Source: Alteribacillus bidgolensis
Lineage (GTDB): Bacteria; Bacillota; Bacilli; Bacillales; Marinococcaceae
Direction: 5' to 3'
Length of the DNA stretch: 64,000 bases
Assembly: GCF_002886255.1 (NCBI RefSeq)
Contig: NZ_KZ614149.1
Span: forward strand, 1,178,001-1,242,000
The notes under the pieces are model-generated. The model made no database searches. It worked only from the letters and a program-made list of their open reading frames with translations, and was not told the origin of the DNA. The stretch's first letter is position 1. Every line of letters begins with the position of its first letter. Shown here in pieces: positions 33,465 through 42,185 of this stretch. A program made the translations under genes and the position numbers.

Positions 33465-33799
33465 TATTTATCACCCTCCTTGCCCTTGCTTTTTGATTTC
33501 AACGTCATTCCGTTAGAAACAAGCATGAATATGGTCTAAAATATGATGTCTCTTTCATATTCATGTATAAGGACAACCAATCTTACGGCATGCAGGTGTT
33601 TTCATTCTAACACGAATCCAGCGGGAAATTCCTGGAAAAAAGAGGGTGTCCCTTCAGTGTCTGGATGCTTATACAAGGAGATACATTCTATAATTCTCTA
33701 TTACAAAGCGTACTTCTATGGATTATACGACAGCAGCTATGTAGTAAAATTCCACCGCAGCAATATTATTATAACCAAGCTTGAAGGAGGCAAGCCATT
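33465..33799. other. Divergent intergenic region ylbK-ylbJ
   Basis: This 335-base gap separates two divergent genes. Small stems are present (GTGTT/AACAC near 33597, TCCAG/CTGGA near 33617) but no repeat copy, no clear sigma-E consensus for ylbJ and no convincing small gene. Confidence 0.5.
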
Positions 33800-35005
33800 T
33801 TGAGAATGAAAGACATCCGGATGCTTTTTATGGCGCTCGGACTTTTTATATTTGCACTTTGTCTCATCCTTTTCCCAAAAGACGTTTTGGAAGCATCTAA
33901 AAGCGGGGTAGCAATGTGGAGTGACTCTGTCTTTCCTTCGCTTCTTCCCTTTTTCATAACAGCTGAATTACTTATTGCTTTTGGAGTCGTCAGTTTTTTA
34001 GGAGTGTTATTAGAACCACTAATGCGCCCTTTGTTTAATGTCCCAGGCTGTGGTGGATTTGTTTGGGCGATGGGGCTTTCATCCGGCTTTCCATCCGGGG
34101 CAAAATTTACAGTGAAGTTGCGTAAACAAAATAAACTAACGAAAGAAGAAGCAGAGCGATTAGTGAGTTTCACAAATTCTTCAAGTCCTTTATTTATTTG
34201 TGGAGCCGTAGCAGTCGGTTTTTTTCAAGATGCTGCATTCGGTTTGCTGTTAGCCGTTTGTCATTATGGTGCCAACACATTAGTTGGAATTTTTATGCGT
34301 TTCTATAAAAAAACATCTCCACCTTCTTCACCAACAGCGTCATCTGCTTCTTTAAGAACAGCCTTTCAAGCTTTGAAAAAAGAACAGGAAGATGATGTAC
34401 GCCCGCTCGGAAAAAAAATAGGAGATGCTGTTACGACCTCTATTCACACCCTCTTTATGATAGGGGGGTTTATCATTTTGTTTTCTGTGTTATACCGTAT
34501 TTTAAAAGTAACTGGCGCCATTCATTTTATTGCTTTGCTTCCAGCTTCGGTTTTATCTGTTTTTCAATTCAGCCCAGAACTCGCCTTTCCTTGGCTGTCT
34601 GGTTTTTTTGAGATAACGGTAGGGAGCAAATTAATTAGCGATCTTACTCAACCGGATATGTTAGAGAAAGGAATCATTGCTTCCTTTGTCCTCGGATTTA
34701 GCGGATTTTCCGTACAAGCTCAAGTAGCCAGCTTGCTTGCTGAAACTGATATTCGATTTGGACCATTTTTTGCTGCCCGGTGGATGCATGGTTTTCTAGC
34801 AGCTTTGCTTACGTATGTATTATGGGAACCATTGTATATAAGACAAATCGATCAACCTGTCTTAAGCACCGAGCCGGCCGCATCTTTTTTTGTAACATCA
34901 TGGCAGACAATAGGTACCTGGCTGTCTATCTATGGAAGCTATATTACAATCGGAGCCCTGTTTCTATATTTGTATATCATTCACACGAAAACGTTTCATT
35001 CTTAG
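33800..35005 (+). CDS. ylbJ: Sporulation integral membrane protein YlbJ
   Basis: A 401-residue polytopic protein with about eight membrane segments and two nucleoside-transporter gate-like halves. Family marks are WSDSVFPSLLPFFITAELL (about 40-58), GLSSGFPSGAKFTVKLRKQNKL and LGFSGFSVQAQVASLLAETDI. In B. subtilis the gene is in the sigma-E regulon and needed for proper spores. Translation appears to start at a TTG at 33800, nine bases after GGAGG; the ATG two codons later has a poor distance. It ends at a bidirectional terminator before coaD. Confidence 0.93.
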   Translation: MRMKDIRMLFMALGLFIFALCLILFPKDVLEASKSGVAMWSDSVFPSLLPFFITAELLIAFGVVSFLGVLLEPLMRPLFNVPGCGGFVWAMGLSSGFPSGAKFTVKLRKQNKLTKEEAERLVSFTNSSSPLFICGAVAVGFFQDAAFGLLLAVCHYGANTLVGIFMRFYKKTSPPSSPTASSASLRTAFQALKKEQEDDVRPLGKKIGDAVTTSIHTLFMIGGFIILFSVLYRILKVTGAIHFIALLPASVLSVFQFSPELAFPWLSGFFEITVGSKLISDLTQPDMLEKGIIASFVLGFSGFSVQAQVASLLAETDIRFGPFFAARWMHGFLAALLTYVLWEPLYIRQIDQPVLSTEPAASFFVTSWQTIGTWLSIYGSYITIGALFLYLYIIHTKTFHS

Positions 35006-35022
35006 AAAACGCTGGAGAAAGA

Positions 35023-35068
35023 AAAAGGGTGTCCCATTAGTGAAAAACACTTTCGGAACACCCTTTTC
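35023..35068. terminator. Bidirectional terminator between ylbJ and coaD
   Basis: AAAAGGGTGT...ACACCCTTTT form a 10-bp stem with a further CC/GG pair, giving T-rich ends on both strands between convergent genes. Confidence 0.88.
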
Positions 35069-35071
35069 TGC

Positions 35072-35569
35072 CTACTTTTCATCCGTTAAATGGCTGTATT
35101 TTTGCAGAAGCGCTTTTTGGACGGAGGCTGGAACCAAATCTTGCACATTTGCCTCGTATTTCGCTACTTCTTTTACAATACTAGAACTTAAATATGAGTA
35201 TTGATTATTTGTCATCATAAAAAATGTTTCAATATCTGGGTCAAGCTTACGATTAATGGAAGCTGCCTGCATTTCGTATTCAAAATCAGATACTGCTCTT
35301 AAACCCCTTACAATCGTCCTTGCATTTTTTTCACGAATGTAGTCAATTAAAAGACCATTGAAAGAGTCTACTTCGGTATTGGTTATGTAGGCTGTGGACT
35401 CCTCTAGCATCGCAACACGTTCCTCAATAGAAAACAACGGAACTTTATTACGATTATGTAGTACGGCGACAACCACCTTGTCAAATACCTTTGCACTGCG
35501 TTCGATTATATCAAGGTGACCGTTTGTTACAGGGTCAAAACTTCCAGGATAGACAGCTATAGCAGTCAT
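35072..35569 (-). CDS. coaD: Phosphopantetheine adenylyltransferase CoaD
   Basis: The nucleotidyltransferase that converts 4'-phosphopantetheine and ATP to dephospho-CoA. The 165-residue product opens AVYPGSFDPVTNGHLDIIER with the TNGH motif, then RGLRAVSDFEYEMQ (substrate binding, about 88-101) and YSYLSSSIVKEVA near the end. AAGGAGG precedes the ATG. It follows rsmD by 15 bases; the rsmD-coaD pair is conserved in many bacteria. Confidence 0.98.
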   Translation of the reverse strand: MTAIAVYPGSFDPVTNGHLDIIERSAKVFDKVVVAVLHNRNKVPLFSIEERVAMLEESTAYITNTEVDSFNGLLIDYIREKNARTIVRGLRAVSDFEYEMQAASINRKLDPDIETFFMMTNNQYSYLSSSIVKEVAKYEANVQDLVPASVQKALLQKYSHLTDEK

Positions 35570-35584
35570 GAGCTTGTTCCTCCT

Positions 35585-36139
35585 TTATTTATCCAATGCA
35601 TATATAGAAACACCTGTATCTCCATATAAATCTTCGGTTTGTTTCGTTATTAAAGAAATGGTATCCGGCAATTTTACAGAAGAACGGTGTTCGCAAATAA
35701 TTTTTCCTGATGGAGTGAGAAGTTCCTTATCATAAATGGCTTGCAGCATTTTAGCGAGTTCTTGCTGATCGTATGGCGGATCCATAAAAATGAGATCAAA
35801 TGTTTTCTTTCTCTTTTCCAGCGCTGCTAAAGCACGTTTCGCATCATTACGGTAGATCTCACAAGATTCGAGTAGATTTGCAGCCTTCACATTTGCTTTG
35901 ATTACCTTTACGGCTTGAGGTGATTTATCGACAAATACAAAGGAGGAAAATCCTCTGCTCATAGCTTCGATTCCTAGACTTCCAGTGCCTGCATATAAAT
36001 CAAGTCCGCTGCCGCCATTGAAATATGGACCGATTCGATGAAAAAGTGCTTCTTTTACTTTATCAGAAGTAGGCCTGGTTTTCATCCCCGGTACCGCTTT
36101 CAAGGTAGTGCCTTTGCTTTTTCCAGAGATTACACGCAT
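35585..36139 (-). CDS. rsmD: 16S rRNA (guanine-966-N2)-methyltransferase RsmD (YlbH)
   Basis: A SAM-dependent rRNA methyltransferase of 184 residues. Visible motifs are MRVISGKSKGTTLKAVPG, TRPTSDKVKEALFHRIG, the SAM loop LDLYAGTGSLGIEAMSRG and the catalytic DPPY in LIFMDPPYDQQEL. I start at the ATG at 36139 since the family begins MRVISG; AAAGGA lies 11 bases upstream. A probable promoter (TTGACC, 16 bases, TAAAAT) sits at 36339-36312 on this strand. Confidence 0.96.
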   Translation of the reverse strand: MRVISGKSKGTTLKAVPGMKTRPTSDKVKEALFHRIGPYFNGGSGLDLYAGTGSLGIEAMSRGFSSFVFVDKSPQAVKVIKANVKAANLLESCEIYRNDAKRALAALEKRKKTFDLIFMDPPYDQQELAKMLQAIYDKELLTPSGKIICEHRSSVKLPDTISLITKQTEDLYGDTGVSIYALDK

Positions 36140-36225
36140 ACCACTCACAATCCTTTTTATACATTAGAAAATAAAATAAATATGTGCTTATTAGGAACAA
36201 ATCTCGCTGTTTCCTATAATGAACG

Positions 36226-36496
36226 AAAGGTCGTATATAAAATTGATGATATCGACCTAATCCTACCACAAAATTGGCAGATGGCAAAGAATTTCCCGAA
36301 CGTGAAATTTTATTTTAGGTGTATAAAAGTACAGGTCAAGGTCCATACTGACAAACAGCAGCATGAATCCATGTTGCTGATAACCGCGGAGAAGGCTTAC
36401 GTTTCCCCATAAGCTCTTCCTCCGGTTTCTCCTCTCCCATAGCCCGGGATATACGGGCAAGGCTGTTCCTACACCCTGAGGAACAGCCTTTTTTTA
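36226..36496 (+). ncRNA. Candidate structured non-coding RNA upstream of rsmD/ylbH
   Basis: A series of stem-loops on the plus strand ends in a textbook terminator. They are AGGTCG/CGACCT (36228-36258), CAGCAGCATG/CATGTTGCTG (36356-36379), an 18-bp imperfect stem beginning AACCG and ending CGGTT (36382-36427), GCCCG/CGGGC (36442-36458), then GGCTGTTCCT/AGGAACAGCC with seven T (36461-36496). A TATAAT at 36215 with TTAGGA 18 bases before it could be the promoter. No plus-strand gene follows, so it would be a free transcript, divergent from rsmD. Rfam has a ylbH leader at this locus; identity is not verified. Confidence 0.5.
36312..36339 (-). promoter_or_regulatory. Probable promoter of rsmD-coaD
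   Basis: On the minus strand TTGACC (36339-36334) and TAAAAT (36317-36312) with a 16-base spacer lie about 170 bases before rsmD. The promoter overlaps the candidate plus-strand RNA. Confidence 0.5.
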
Positions 36497-36499
36497 TAC

Positions 36500-36665
36500 T
36501 GATAGGAAAGTATAAAACTTTAGCGTGGAAATCAGTATAAGTGCAACTAGGCAATCGCCTTCGCCTAAAGGCTTGGCGCTAGCCAAGTTTTCTTTACATT
36601 ATTAGAAAATGTAATTGGCAGCAAAACATTGCTTCTTAGAAAAACTAGGCTTGCCGCCATGACAT
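36500..36665 (+). repeat. Degenerate RUCCU-type repeat, copy F
   Basis: Fragments of the dispersed repeat: GATAGGAAAGTATAAAACTTT, GGCAATCGCC/GGCGCTAGCC-like stems, and TTAGAAAAACTAGGCTTGCCGCC. The second hairpin is not recognisable. The rest of the gap up to the MFS gene (36666-36776) shows nothing firm. Confidence 0.5.
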
Positions 36666-36776
36666 TCATTTGATGGTATATCGTTAAATACATGTTGGTC
36701 TTCACGTACAAAAAGGACGAACAGTAGTCAAAGTGAGCTGAATAACTCCCCTATTGTTTTCTATTCGATACACTGA

Positions 36777-37970
36777 CTATGAGGTTTGTTTTAATCTAGG
36801 AACCACTCGATGTTTCATAACGAAAACGCCGATTATTAAGAGCAGTGCAGACAAAACGAATAAGCCTCTCACCCCAGCTGCTGCAGCAATCATTCCTCCT
36901 ATCATCGGGCCGAGCATGGAACCAAGAAATAAGAAACTATTGGAAAACCCGTAAGTTCTGCTTTCCATTCCTTCTGGTGCTAATTGACGAATTAATGTAT
37001 TTGCTGCCGGAAGTAATCCCCCTAAACACAGTCCTGTCATAAACCGCATAACGATCAGCTGCCAGAGTTCTGTCACAAAAGCCTGAGGAATAGCAAACAG
37101 TGCTGCACCAATTAAAGAACCATATAATACATACTGTGCACCTTTTTTGTCACTAAGCTTTCCAAGACGAGGGGAAGCAAGCATATTTGCAAACCCCATG
37201 ACAGAAACAGCAAGACCTGCATAAAAAGCACTGTTTTGCCCTCCGCTTAAGTCTTCAATAAATAAAGAAACGAGAGGATTCACACCGATTAAAGCAAACT
37301 GGATAATAAAAATAATTACATAAACAAATGGAATGGGCTGAATAGCCGCAACTGTTTTGAAGTCCTGCCATGTGCTTGTTTTTTCTTCATTTTTCGGTGG
37401 AGTAAAATCTTCTTTTACAAACAGCGTAACCGTAAGTGCAGCGAAAGCAATACATACGCCTGTAATATTGAATATGGCCCGAAAACCGAGTATTTCGGCC
37501 ATCAACCCTCCAAAAAGCGGTCCGCAAATACTTCCAGCCACTGCCCCTGCCTGTAAAATTCCCAAGGCATATCCTACATGCTGTTTCGGAGTGTTCGTAG
37601 AGATAAGCGCAATCGAAGCAGGGTTAAACCCAGAAATCGTTCCGTTTAATAAACGGAAAAAAAATAAGCTCCACGGACCTGTCGCAAACCCCATGAGTAT
37701 CATGACCACCGCCATTCCAAATCCTGAGCGAAGCACCATTAATCGTCTCCCGTGCCGATCTGCTAATCGTCCCCAAAAAGGAGATACAAGAAAAGCACTA
37801 AAAAAGTTAATGCCAAAAATAACACCTGACCAGATGCTTACCTGCTCAGAATCGGTAACGCCAAGGTCTTGTAAATAAAGAGGCAAAAATGGAATGATCA
37901 TGGTCATAGCTGCCATCACAATAAACAAAGACGCTGTTAATATATATAAATTTTTCTTCCAATTAATCAT
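36777..37970 (-). CDS. MFS drug-efflux transporter (DHA1-like)
   Basis: A 397-residue major facilitator with about twelve membrane segments. The loop 2-3 motif A reads GRLADRHGRRLMVL (about 67-80), motif C is GAVAGSICGPLFGGL in segment 5, and a second motif-A copy SPRLGKLSDKKGAQ sits in the second half. This pattern fits proton-driven multidrug exporters. The substrate cannot be read from the sequence. It separates rsmD from ylbG, which are adjacent in B. subtilis, so it is probably an insertion in this lineage. Confidence 0.88.
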   Translation of the reverse strand: MINWKKNLYILTASLFIVMAAMTMIIPFLPLYLQDLGVTDSEQVSIWSGVIFGINFFSAFLVSPFWGRLADRHGRRLMVLRSGFGMAVVMILMGFATGPWSLFFFRLLNGTISGFNPASIALISTNTPKQHVGYALGILQAGAVAGSICGPLFGGLMAEILGFRAIFNITGVCIAFAALTVTLFVKEDFTPPKNEEKTSTWQDFKTVAAIQPIPFVYVIIFIIQFALIGVNPLVSLFIEDLSGGQNSAFYAGLAVSVMGFANMLASPRLGKLSDKKGAQYVLYGSLIGAALFAIPQAFVTELWQLIVMRFMTGLCLGGLLPAANTLIRQLAPEGMESRTYGFSNSFLFLGSMLGPMIGGMIAAAAGVRGLFVLSALLLIIGVFVMKHRVVPRLKQTS

Positions 37971-38151
37971 GAAAGAGGATCCCTTCTTTCTATTTCGCTA
38001 TTATATTATATTTCGAATAACGAAACAAACAGAAGGATTTAACTATTTTTGTCTGTTCAAAAGATCTGCACCCATTCTCATCACCTTTAGCGGAACATCC
38101 CGGCTTATTCTTTTATATGCAAATGCCGTCACCGTTTTCATAACAGTATAA

Positions 38152-38189
38152 AAAAACTGCTCTCTTCCCATCAGGAAAGAAAAGCAGCC
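38152..38189 (-). terminator. Terminator downstream of ylbG
   Basis: On the minus strand CTGCTtTtCTTTCC TGAT GGGAAgAgAGCAG is followed by TTTTTT. It overlaps the final base of the ylbG stop. Confidence 0.85.
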
Positions 38190-38464
38190 TAAATACCTAC
38201 GTTATAATCAAATGTTTTTTCTTTAGGATACACCGGTCCGCTAAATTCTGTACGAATTTCCGGCTTCATTGACCGTTCAGCTTTATTTACAAATGACAAG
38301 GAATTCAAAGTTTGAACCGTATCATCTGTATCTTTTAGGTCACAATATAAAATAGCGTACTTCATGCTTTTCGAAACGTAATGAACAACTCCGTACTTTC
38401 GTAGCTGACGTACTTGCTTCATTGAATGAAGCCAGACCGCAATACCCGCTCTCTTTGTTAACAT
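38189..38464 (-). CDS. ylbG: DUF2129 family protein YlbG
   Basis: A 91-residue protein of the DUF2129 (UPF0298) family, with RAGIAVWLHSMKQVRQLRKYGVVHYVSK in the first half and SLSFVNKAERSMKPEIRTEF in the second. Function is unknown; in B. subtilis it sits between ylbF and ylbH. Here it has its own terminator and a 124-base upstream gap, and is separated from both former neighbours. Confidence 0.93.
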   Translation of the reverse strand: MLTKRAGIAVWLHSMKQVRQLRKYGVVHYVSKSMKYAILYCDLKDTDDTVQTLNSLSFVNKAERSMKPEIRTEFSGPVYPKEKTFDYNVGI

Positions 38465-38588
38465 TATACGGTCTCCTTTTCAAAGATTTGTCTATAGTCT
38501 AGCATGCAGACCTAATGAACAGCAATGTTTCTTCCTATTTAATATTAAAAACCACTTTAAAACTTTACATAATATAATTATATTAAAC

Positions 38589-39374
38589 TTATTTTTTCTG
38601 AAATTGCTTTTTTCCTGCTTTTTCCACTAACCCGGGAAAAAGTCCATACAGCTTAGAAAGTCCTGCCATCCACCAAGGTATGTTTATTTCACGTTTTGGT
38701 TTTTCGATTGTACGCATGACTTTTTTTGCTAAATCATCTGGTTCTATAAGCAGTTTTTCTACCGCCTTTTCATAACTTCCGCTAGGATCTGCTTTTTGAA
38801 AAAATGGTGTGCGAACTGGTCCTGGATTAACGGAAGACACATAAATGTGATAAGGTTCGGCTTCTAACCGCAGTGCATTGCTAAAACCAATTAACGCGTG
38901 TTTGCTTGCAGCATAGATCGATGATTTCGGTGTGGCAAGACGACCTGCTTGAGAACCGATATTGATGATATGACCTCCCCCGTTCTTTTTCATACTGGGC
39001 AGCACAGCTTTTACGAGATAAAATACCGACAGCACATTCACTTCTAACATTTCCTTCGTTTCTTCTGCAGTCAATTGTTCTACAAATGCAAACCTTCCCA
39101 CACCAGCATTGTTGATTAAAACGTCTACGCTCGAAAAAGATTCATGAAGAAAGGAAACGACTTCCGCTACTTCTGTTTCATTCGTGACATCTGCTTGAAA
39201 GGTAGAACACGTTTTTCCTTTTCCTTCTATTTCCCTTTGTACGTTTTCTAATTTATCCCTAGATCTAGCAATTAAAACAGGATGATGGCCCTTTTCTGCT
39301 GCATTTTTTACTATAGCAGCACCAATTCCACTCGATGCTCCTGTAACAACGATCACTTTCTCTTTCATAGTCAT
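38589..39374 (-). CDS. Short-chain dehydrogenase/reductase
   Basis: A 261-residue classical SDR. The nucleotide motif TGASSGIGAAI (about 12-22), NNAGVGRF, the catalytic Ser in INIGSQAG and the YAASK active site (Tyr/Lys near 158/162) are all present, followed by SSVNPGPVRTPFF. The C-terminal tail (FPGLVEKAGKKQFQKK) resembles YqjQ-type proteins. Cofactor preference and substrate are not determined. It is divergent from the proline operon, sharing a 431-base intergenic region. Confidence 0.88.
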   Translation of the reverse strand: MTMKEKVIVVTGASSGIGAAIVKNAAEKGHHPVLIARSRDKLENVQREIEGKGKTCSTFQADVTNETEVAEVVSFLHESFSSVDVLINNAGVGRFAFVEQLTAEETKEMLEVNVLSVFYLVKAVLPSMKKNGGGHIINIGSQAGRLATPKSSIYAASKHALIGFSNALRLEAEPYHIYVSSVNPGPVRTPFFQKADPSGSYEKAVEKLLIEPDDLAKKVMRTIEKPKREINIPWWMAGLSKLYGLFPGLVEKAGKKQFQKK

Positions 39375-39417
39375 TGGACCAATTCCTCCTAAAAAGATAT
39401 AAATCTGATTAAACTCC

Positions 39418-39447
39418 TTGACAAAACGGCAGAATTTTTCACATAAT
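39418..39447 (+). promoter_or_regulatory. Promoter of the proline operon
   Basis: TTGACA (39418-39423) with CATAAT (39442-39447) and an 18-base spacer lies about 70 bases before the T-box stem I. Confidence 0.75.
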
Positions 39448-39518
39448 ATTATAACTAAACATATTTATTTTTTTACAGCTAAATGCTTATATTAAAAAAA
39501 CATAACTATTCATAGGCT

Positions 39519-39777
39519 TTGAAAGGGAATAGTAAGAGATCAGACTTCACCAGAGAGCAAGTCCCCCGGCTGAAAGGATTTGCAAGAAGAAATGTCTCTG
39601 AACCCGCCCTGGAGCTGTCTGGGATATAACCTGACCGTAAACTCCTTCGTTACAGGAGAAAGAGGGAATACGTATGTAATAAACAGTATTGCTGATCATT
39701 ACGCGTGTTTCAATAAAGGTGGTACCGCGGAATCAGACTCTTCCGTCCTTTAATGGGGACAGAAGAGTCTTTTTATT
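39519..39777 (+). ncRNA. T-box riboswitch, proline specifier (CCC)
   Basis: The leader of proB-proA-proI. The T-box sequence AAAGGTGGTACCGCGG is at 39715-39730 and the terminator GACTCTTccGTCC...GGACagAAGAGTC with TTTTTATTTT at 39736-39777. In stem I, AGTA (39531-39534) and GAA (39600-39602) face each other as the S-turn; AGAGA pairs with TCTCT above and AGGG with CCCT below. The three bases after GAA are CCC (39603-39605), a proline codon. Uncharged tRNA-Pro should therefore let transcription proceed into the operon. Confidence 0.95.
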
Positions 39778-39805
39778 TTACTAATTTTTAACTAAGGTGA
39801 TCCTT

Positions 39806-40924
39806 ATGAAAAAAGAACGCATTGTTGTCAAAATAGGAAGCAGTTCCTTAACCAATCCCGGAGGTGAATTAAGCCGGGAAAAATTAAATGGATACACTAC
39901 AGCCATAGCCGAATTAAGAAAAGCCGGTCATCAGGTAATTCTTATTTCATCCGGCGCCGTAGCTGCAGGTTTTTCCGGTTTAAAATATCCCTCACGTCCT
40001 GTTACTGTAGCAGGTAAACAAGCTGCAGCAGCAGTCGGGCAAGGTTTATTGATGCAAGCCTATACAGAGGCGTTTAACCAATATGGTATTGAAACAGGAC
40101 AAATTTTGTTAACGCGCAGTAACTTCTCCAATAAGTCTCAATACCAAAATGCTTATTCTACTTTGTCCGAATTACTGCACCGCGGTGTCCTTCCTATAAT
40201 AAATGAAAATGATTCGATAGCAGTAGATGAGCTTACTTTTGGAGATAACGATATGCTGTCTGCTCTTGTCGGAGGATTGATTCATGCAGACTGTTTAATG
40301 ATTCTAACAGATATAAACGGTATTTACGATTCTAACCCGAAAACAAATCCAGACGCTAAGCGGTATCATTTTTTATCAGAAATCACGCCGGACCTTAACG
40401 ATCAGGCAGGTGAATCAGGCAGCAGCGTGGGAACCGGGGGAATGAAATCAAAGCTTGAAGCTGCAGATACCGCACTTTCCCTTGGCGTCCGTGTCTTTAT
40501 CGGCACTGGAGACGGTCCTGTTTTCTTAACGGATATCCTGGCAGGAAAAGGAGACGGTACGTACATCGGATTTCCTGGCGGTTTTATATTGAACAGCAAA
40601 AAACAATGGCTGGCCCTTCATTCTCTGCCTGCCGGAGAACTTATTATTGACAGCGGCGCAAAAACTGCACTTTTGGATAAAGGAAAAAGTCTGCTCCCAG
40701 CTGGTATTACAAAAGTACATGGAACGTTCGAAAGTGGAGCTGTAGTAGAAGTAAAAGATACAAAAGGCCAATTATTAGGAAAAGGCCAGGTCAACATGTC
40801 CGCAGAAGAAATAAAAGAAATAAGAGGAAAATCATCTAGTGATGCTGCAGCTCTTACTGTAACAAACAGAGCTGAAGTGATTCACCGTGATGAATGGGTC
40901 AATATTTCAAAGGAGAGGATATGA
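39806..40924 (+). CDS. proB: Glutamate 5-kinase ProB
   Basis: The first enzyme of proline synthesis, phosphorylating glutamate to gamma-glutamyl phosphate. The 372-residue product has the amino-acid-kinase fold (VVKIGSSSLTNPGGELS, LISSGAVAAGF, INENDSIAVDEL, FGDNDMLSALVGG, GTGGMKSKLEAA) and a C-terminal PUA domain (about 275-360). The ATG at 39806 is five bases after AAGGTGA. It is first in a three-gene operon under the T-box, one base before proA. Confidence 0.98.
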   Translation: MKKERIVVKIGSSSLTNPGGELSREKLNGYTTAIAELRKAGHQVILISSGAVAAGFSGLKYPSRPVTVAGKQAAAAVGQGLLMQAYTEAFNQYGIETGQILLTRSNFSNKSQYQNAYSTLSELLHRGVLPIINENDSIAVDELTFGDNDMLSALVGGLIHADCLMILTDINGIYDSNPKTNPDAKRYHFLSEITPDLNDQAGESGSSVGTGGMKSKLEAADTALSLGVRVFIGTGDGPVFLTDILAGKGDGTYIGFPGGFILNSKKQWLALHSLPAGELIIDSGAKTALLDKGKSLLPAGITKVHGTFESGAVVEVKDTKGQLLGKGQVNMSAEEIKEIRGKSSSDAAALTVTNRAEVIHRDEWVNISKERI

Positions 40925-40925
40925 A

Positions 40926-42173
40926 ATGGGAGTTATGCTAGAACAAGGAAAAAAAGCAAAGAAAGCTGCAGAACAAATCTCTCAACTCACAACAGAAGAA
41001 AAAAATAATTTATTACACGCTATGAGTGTACAACTTGAAACAGATACGCAAGACATTTTAGCTGAAAACGAAAAGGATTTGCTTGCAGGCGAGAAAAACG
41101 GATTATCGATAGCCCTTCTTGACCGTCTTCGTTTATCTACCGATAGAATCAAAAGCATGGCCGAAGGGTTTAGACAAGTAGCTTCTCTTAACGACCCTAT
41201 AGGAGAAGAAATAGAAAGCTGGGATCGCCCTAACGGTCTTCATATTCAAAGCATCCGTGTGCCATTAGGAGTAGCTGGCATCATTTATGAAGCAAGACCT
41301 AATGTAACAGCAGACGCTGCTGGACTTTGCTTAAAAACAGGCAATGCTGCTTTTTTAAGAGGAAGTTCTTCGGCATATCACTCTAATAAAGCGATTGTGG
41401 CATCTATTCACAAAGCATTGCGTTCACAAAATATACCGACAGACGCAGTACAGCTTGCAGAAGACACTTCAAGAGAAGCAGCATCAGAAATGTTTTCGAT
41501 GAACGAATATCTTGACGTCCTTATCCCTAGAGGAGGCGCCGGTTTAATTCAGGCAGTAGTGAAACATTCATCTGTGCCAGTACTTGAAACCGGTGTAGGA
41601 AACTGCCACGTCTACATTGATGAAACAGCAGATAAAGAGATGGGGATTTCCATAGCCGTTAATGCGAAAACCCAGCGTCCGTCTGTTTGTAACGCTGCTG
41701 AGACCATTTTGGTGAACAAAACATGGGCCGAACAAAATGGAAAAGAACTTATTGAAACGTTGTTTGATAAAGGGGTAGAAATAAGAGGAGACACAGTCAT
41801 TCAAAGCTTGCATCCGAACGTCCAGCAAGCAAGTACAGAAGACTGGAAAGATGAATACCTTGACTTGATTGCTGCGGTTAAAAGTGTAGAGAACACAGAA
41901 GAAGCGATCGATCATATTAAGCAGTTTGGAACAGGGCACTCCGAGGCTATTATTACAGAAACAGAGCAAAACAAAACTATGTTTCTCAGCCAGCTGGATG
42001 CTGCCGCTCTATATCATAATGCTTCTACCCGTTTTACTGACGGTGATGAATTTGGTTTTGGAGCAGAAATCGGCATCAGCACACAAAAGCTTCACGCCCG
42101 CGGACCAATGGGGCTGAAAGCTTTAACGTCCTCAAAATATATCATTTCCGGAAGCGGACAAATTAAAGAGTAG
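40926..42173 (+). CDS. proA: Gamma-glutamyl phosphate reductase ProA
   Basis: The NADPH-dependent second step, giving glutamate-5-semialdehyde. The 415-residue length is the family norm. Motifs include VPLGVAGIIYEARPNVTADAA, LKTGNAAFLRGSS, the catalytic-cysteine region RPSVCNAAETILVN (about residue 255-265) and the final HARGPMGLKALTSSKYII. The ATG at 40926 follows AGGAGAGG by seven bases and starts one base after the proB stop. Confidence 0.98.
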   Translation: MGVMLEQGKKAKKAAEQISQLTTEEKNNLLHAMSVQLETDTQDILAENEKDLLAGEKNGLSIALLDRLRLSTDRIKSMAEGFRQVASLNDPIGEEIESWDRPNGLHIQSIRVPLGVAGIIYEARPNVTADAAGLCLKTGNAAFLRGSSSAYHSNKAIVASIHKALRSQNIPTDAVQLAEDTSREAASEMFSMNEYLDVLIPRGGAGLIQAVVKHSSVPVLETGVGNCHVYIDETADKEMGISIAVNAKTQRPSVCNAAETILVNKTWAEQNGKELIETLFDKGVEIRGDTVIQSLHPNVQQASTEDWKDEYLDLIAAVKSVENTEEAIDHIKQFGTGHSEAIITETEQNKTMFLSQLDAAALYHNASTRFTDGDEFGFGAEIGISTQKLHARGPMGLKALTSSKYIISGSGQIKE

Positions 42174-42185
42174 GAGGAGAGAAAG

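Noticed and set aside
33543..33803. An 86-codon frame in the ylbK-ylbJ gap
   Set aside because: No ribosome site at its start, no recognisable domain, and it runs into the ylbJ start region.
36038..36412. A 124-codon plus-strand frame upstream of rsmD
   Set aside because: The first third is antisense to rsmD, there is no ribosome site at any internal ATG, and the region is better explained by RNA stem-loops.
36336..36554. A minus-strand frame containing a short peptide behind a GGAGG-like sequence
   Set aside because: The apparent ribosome site is one arm of the long stem at 36382-36427, the frame overlaps the terminator hairpin, and the peptide has no features.
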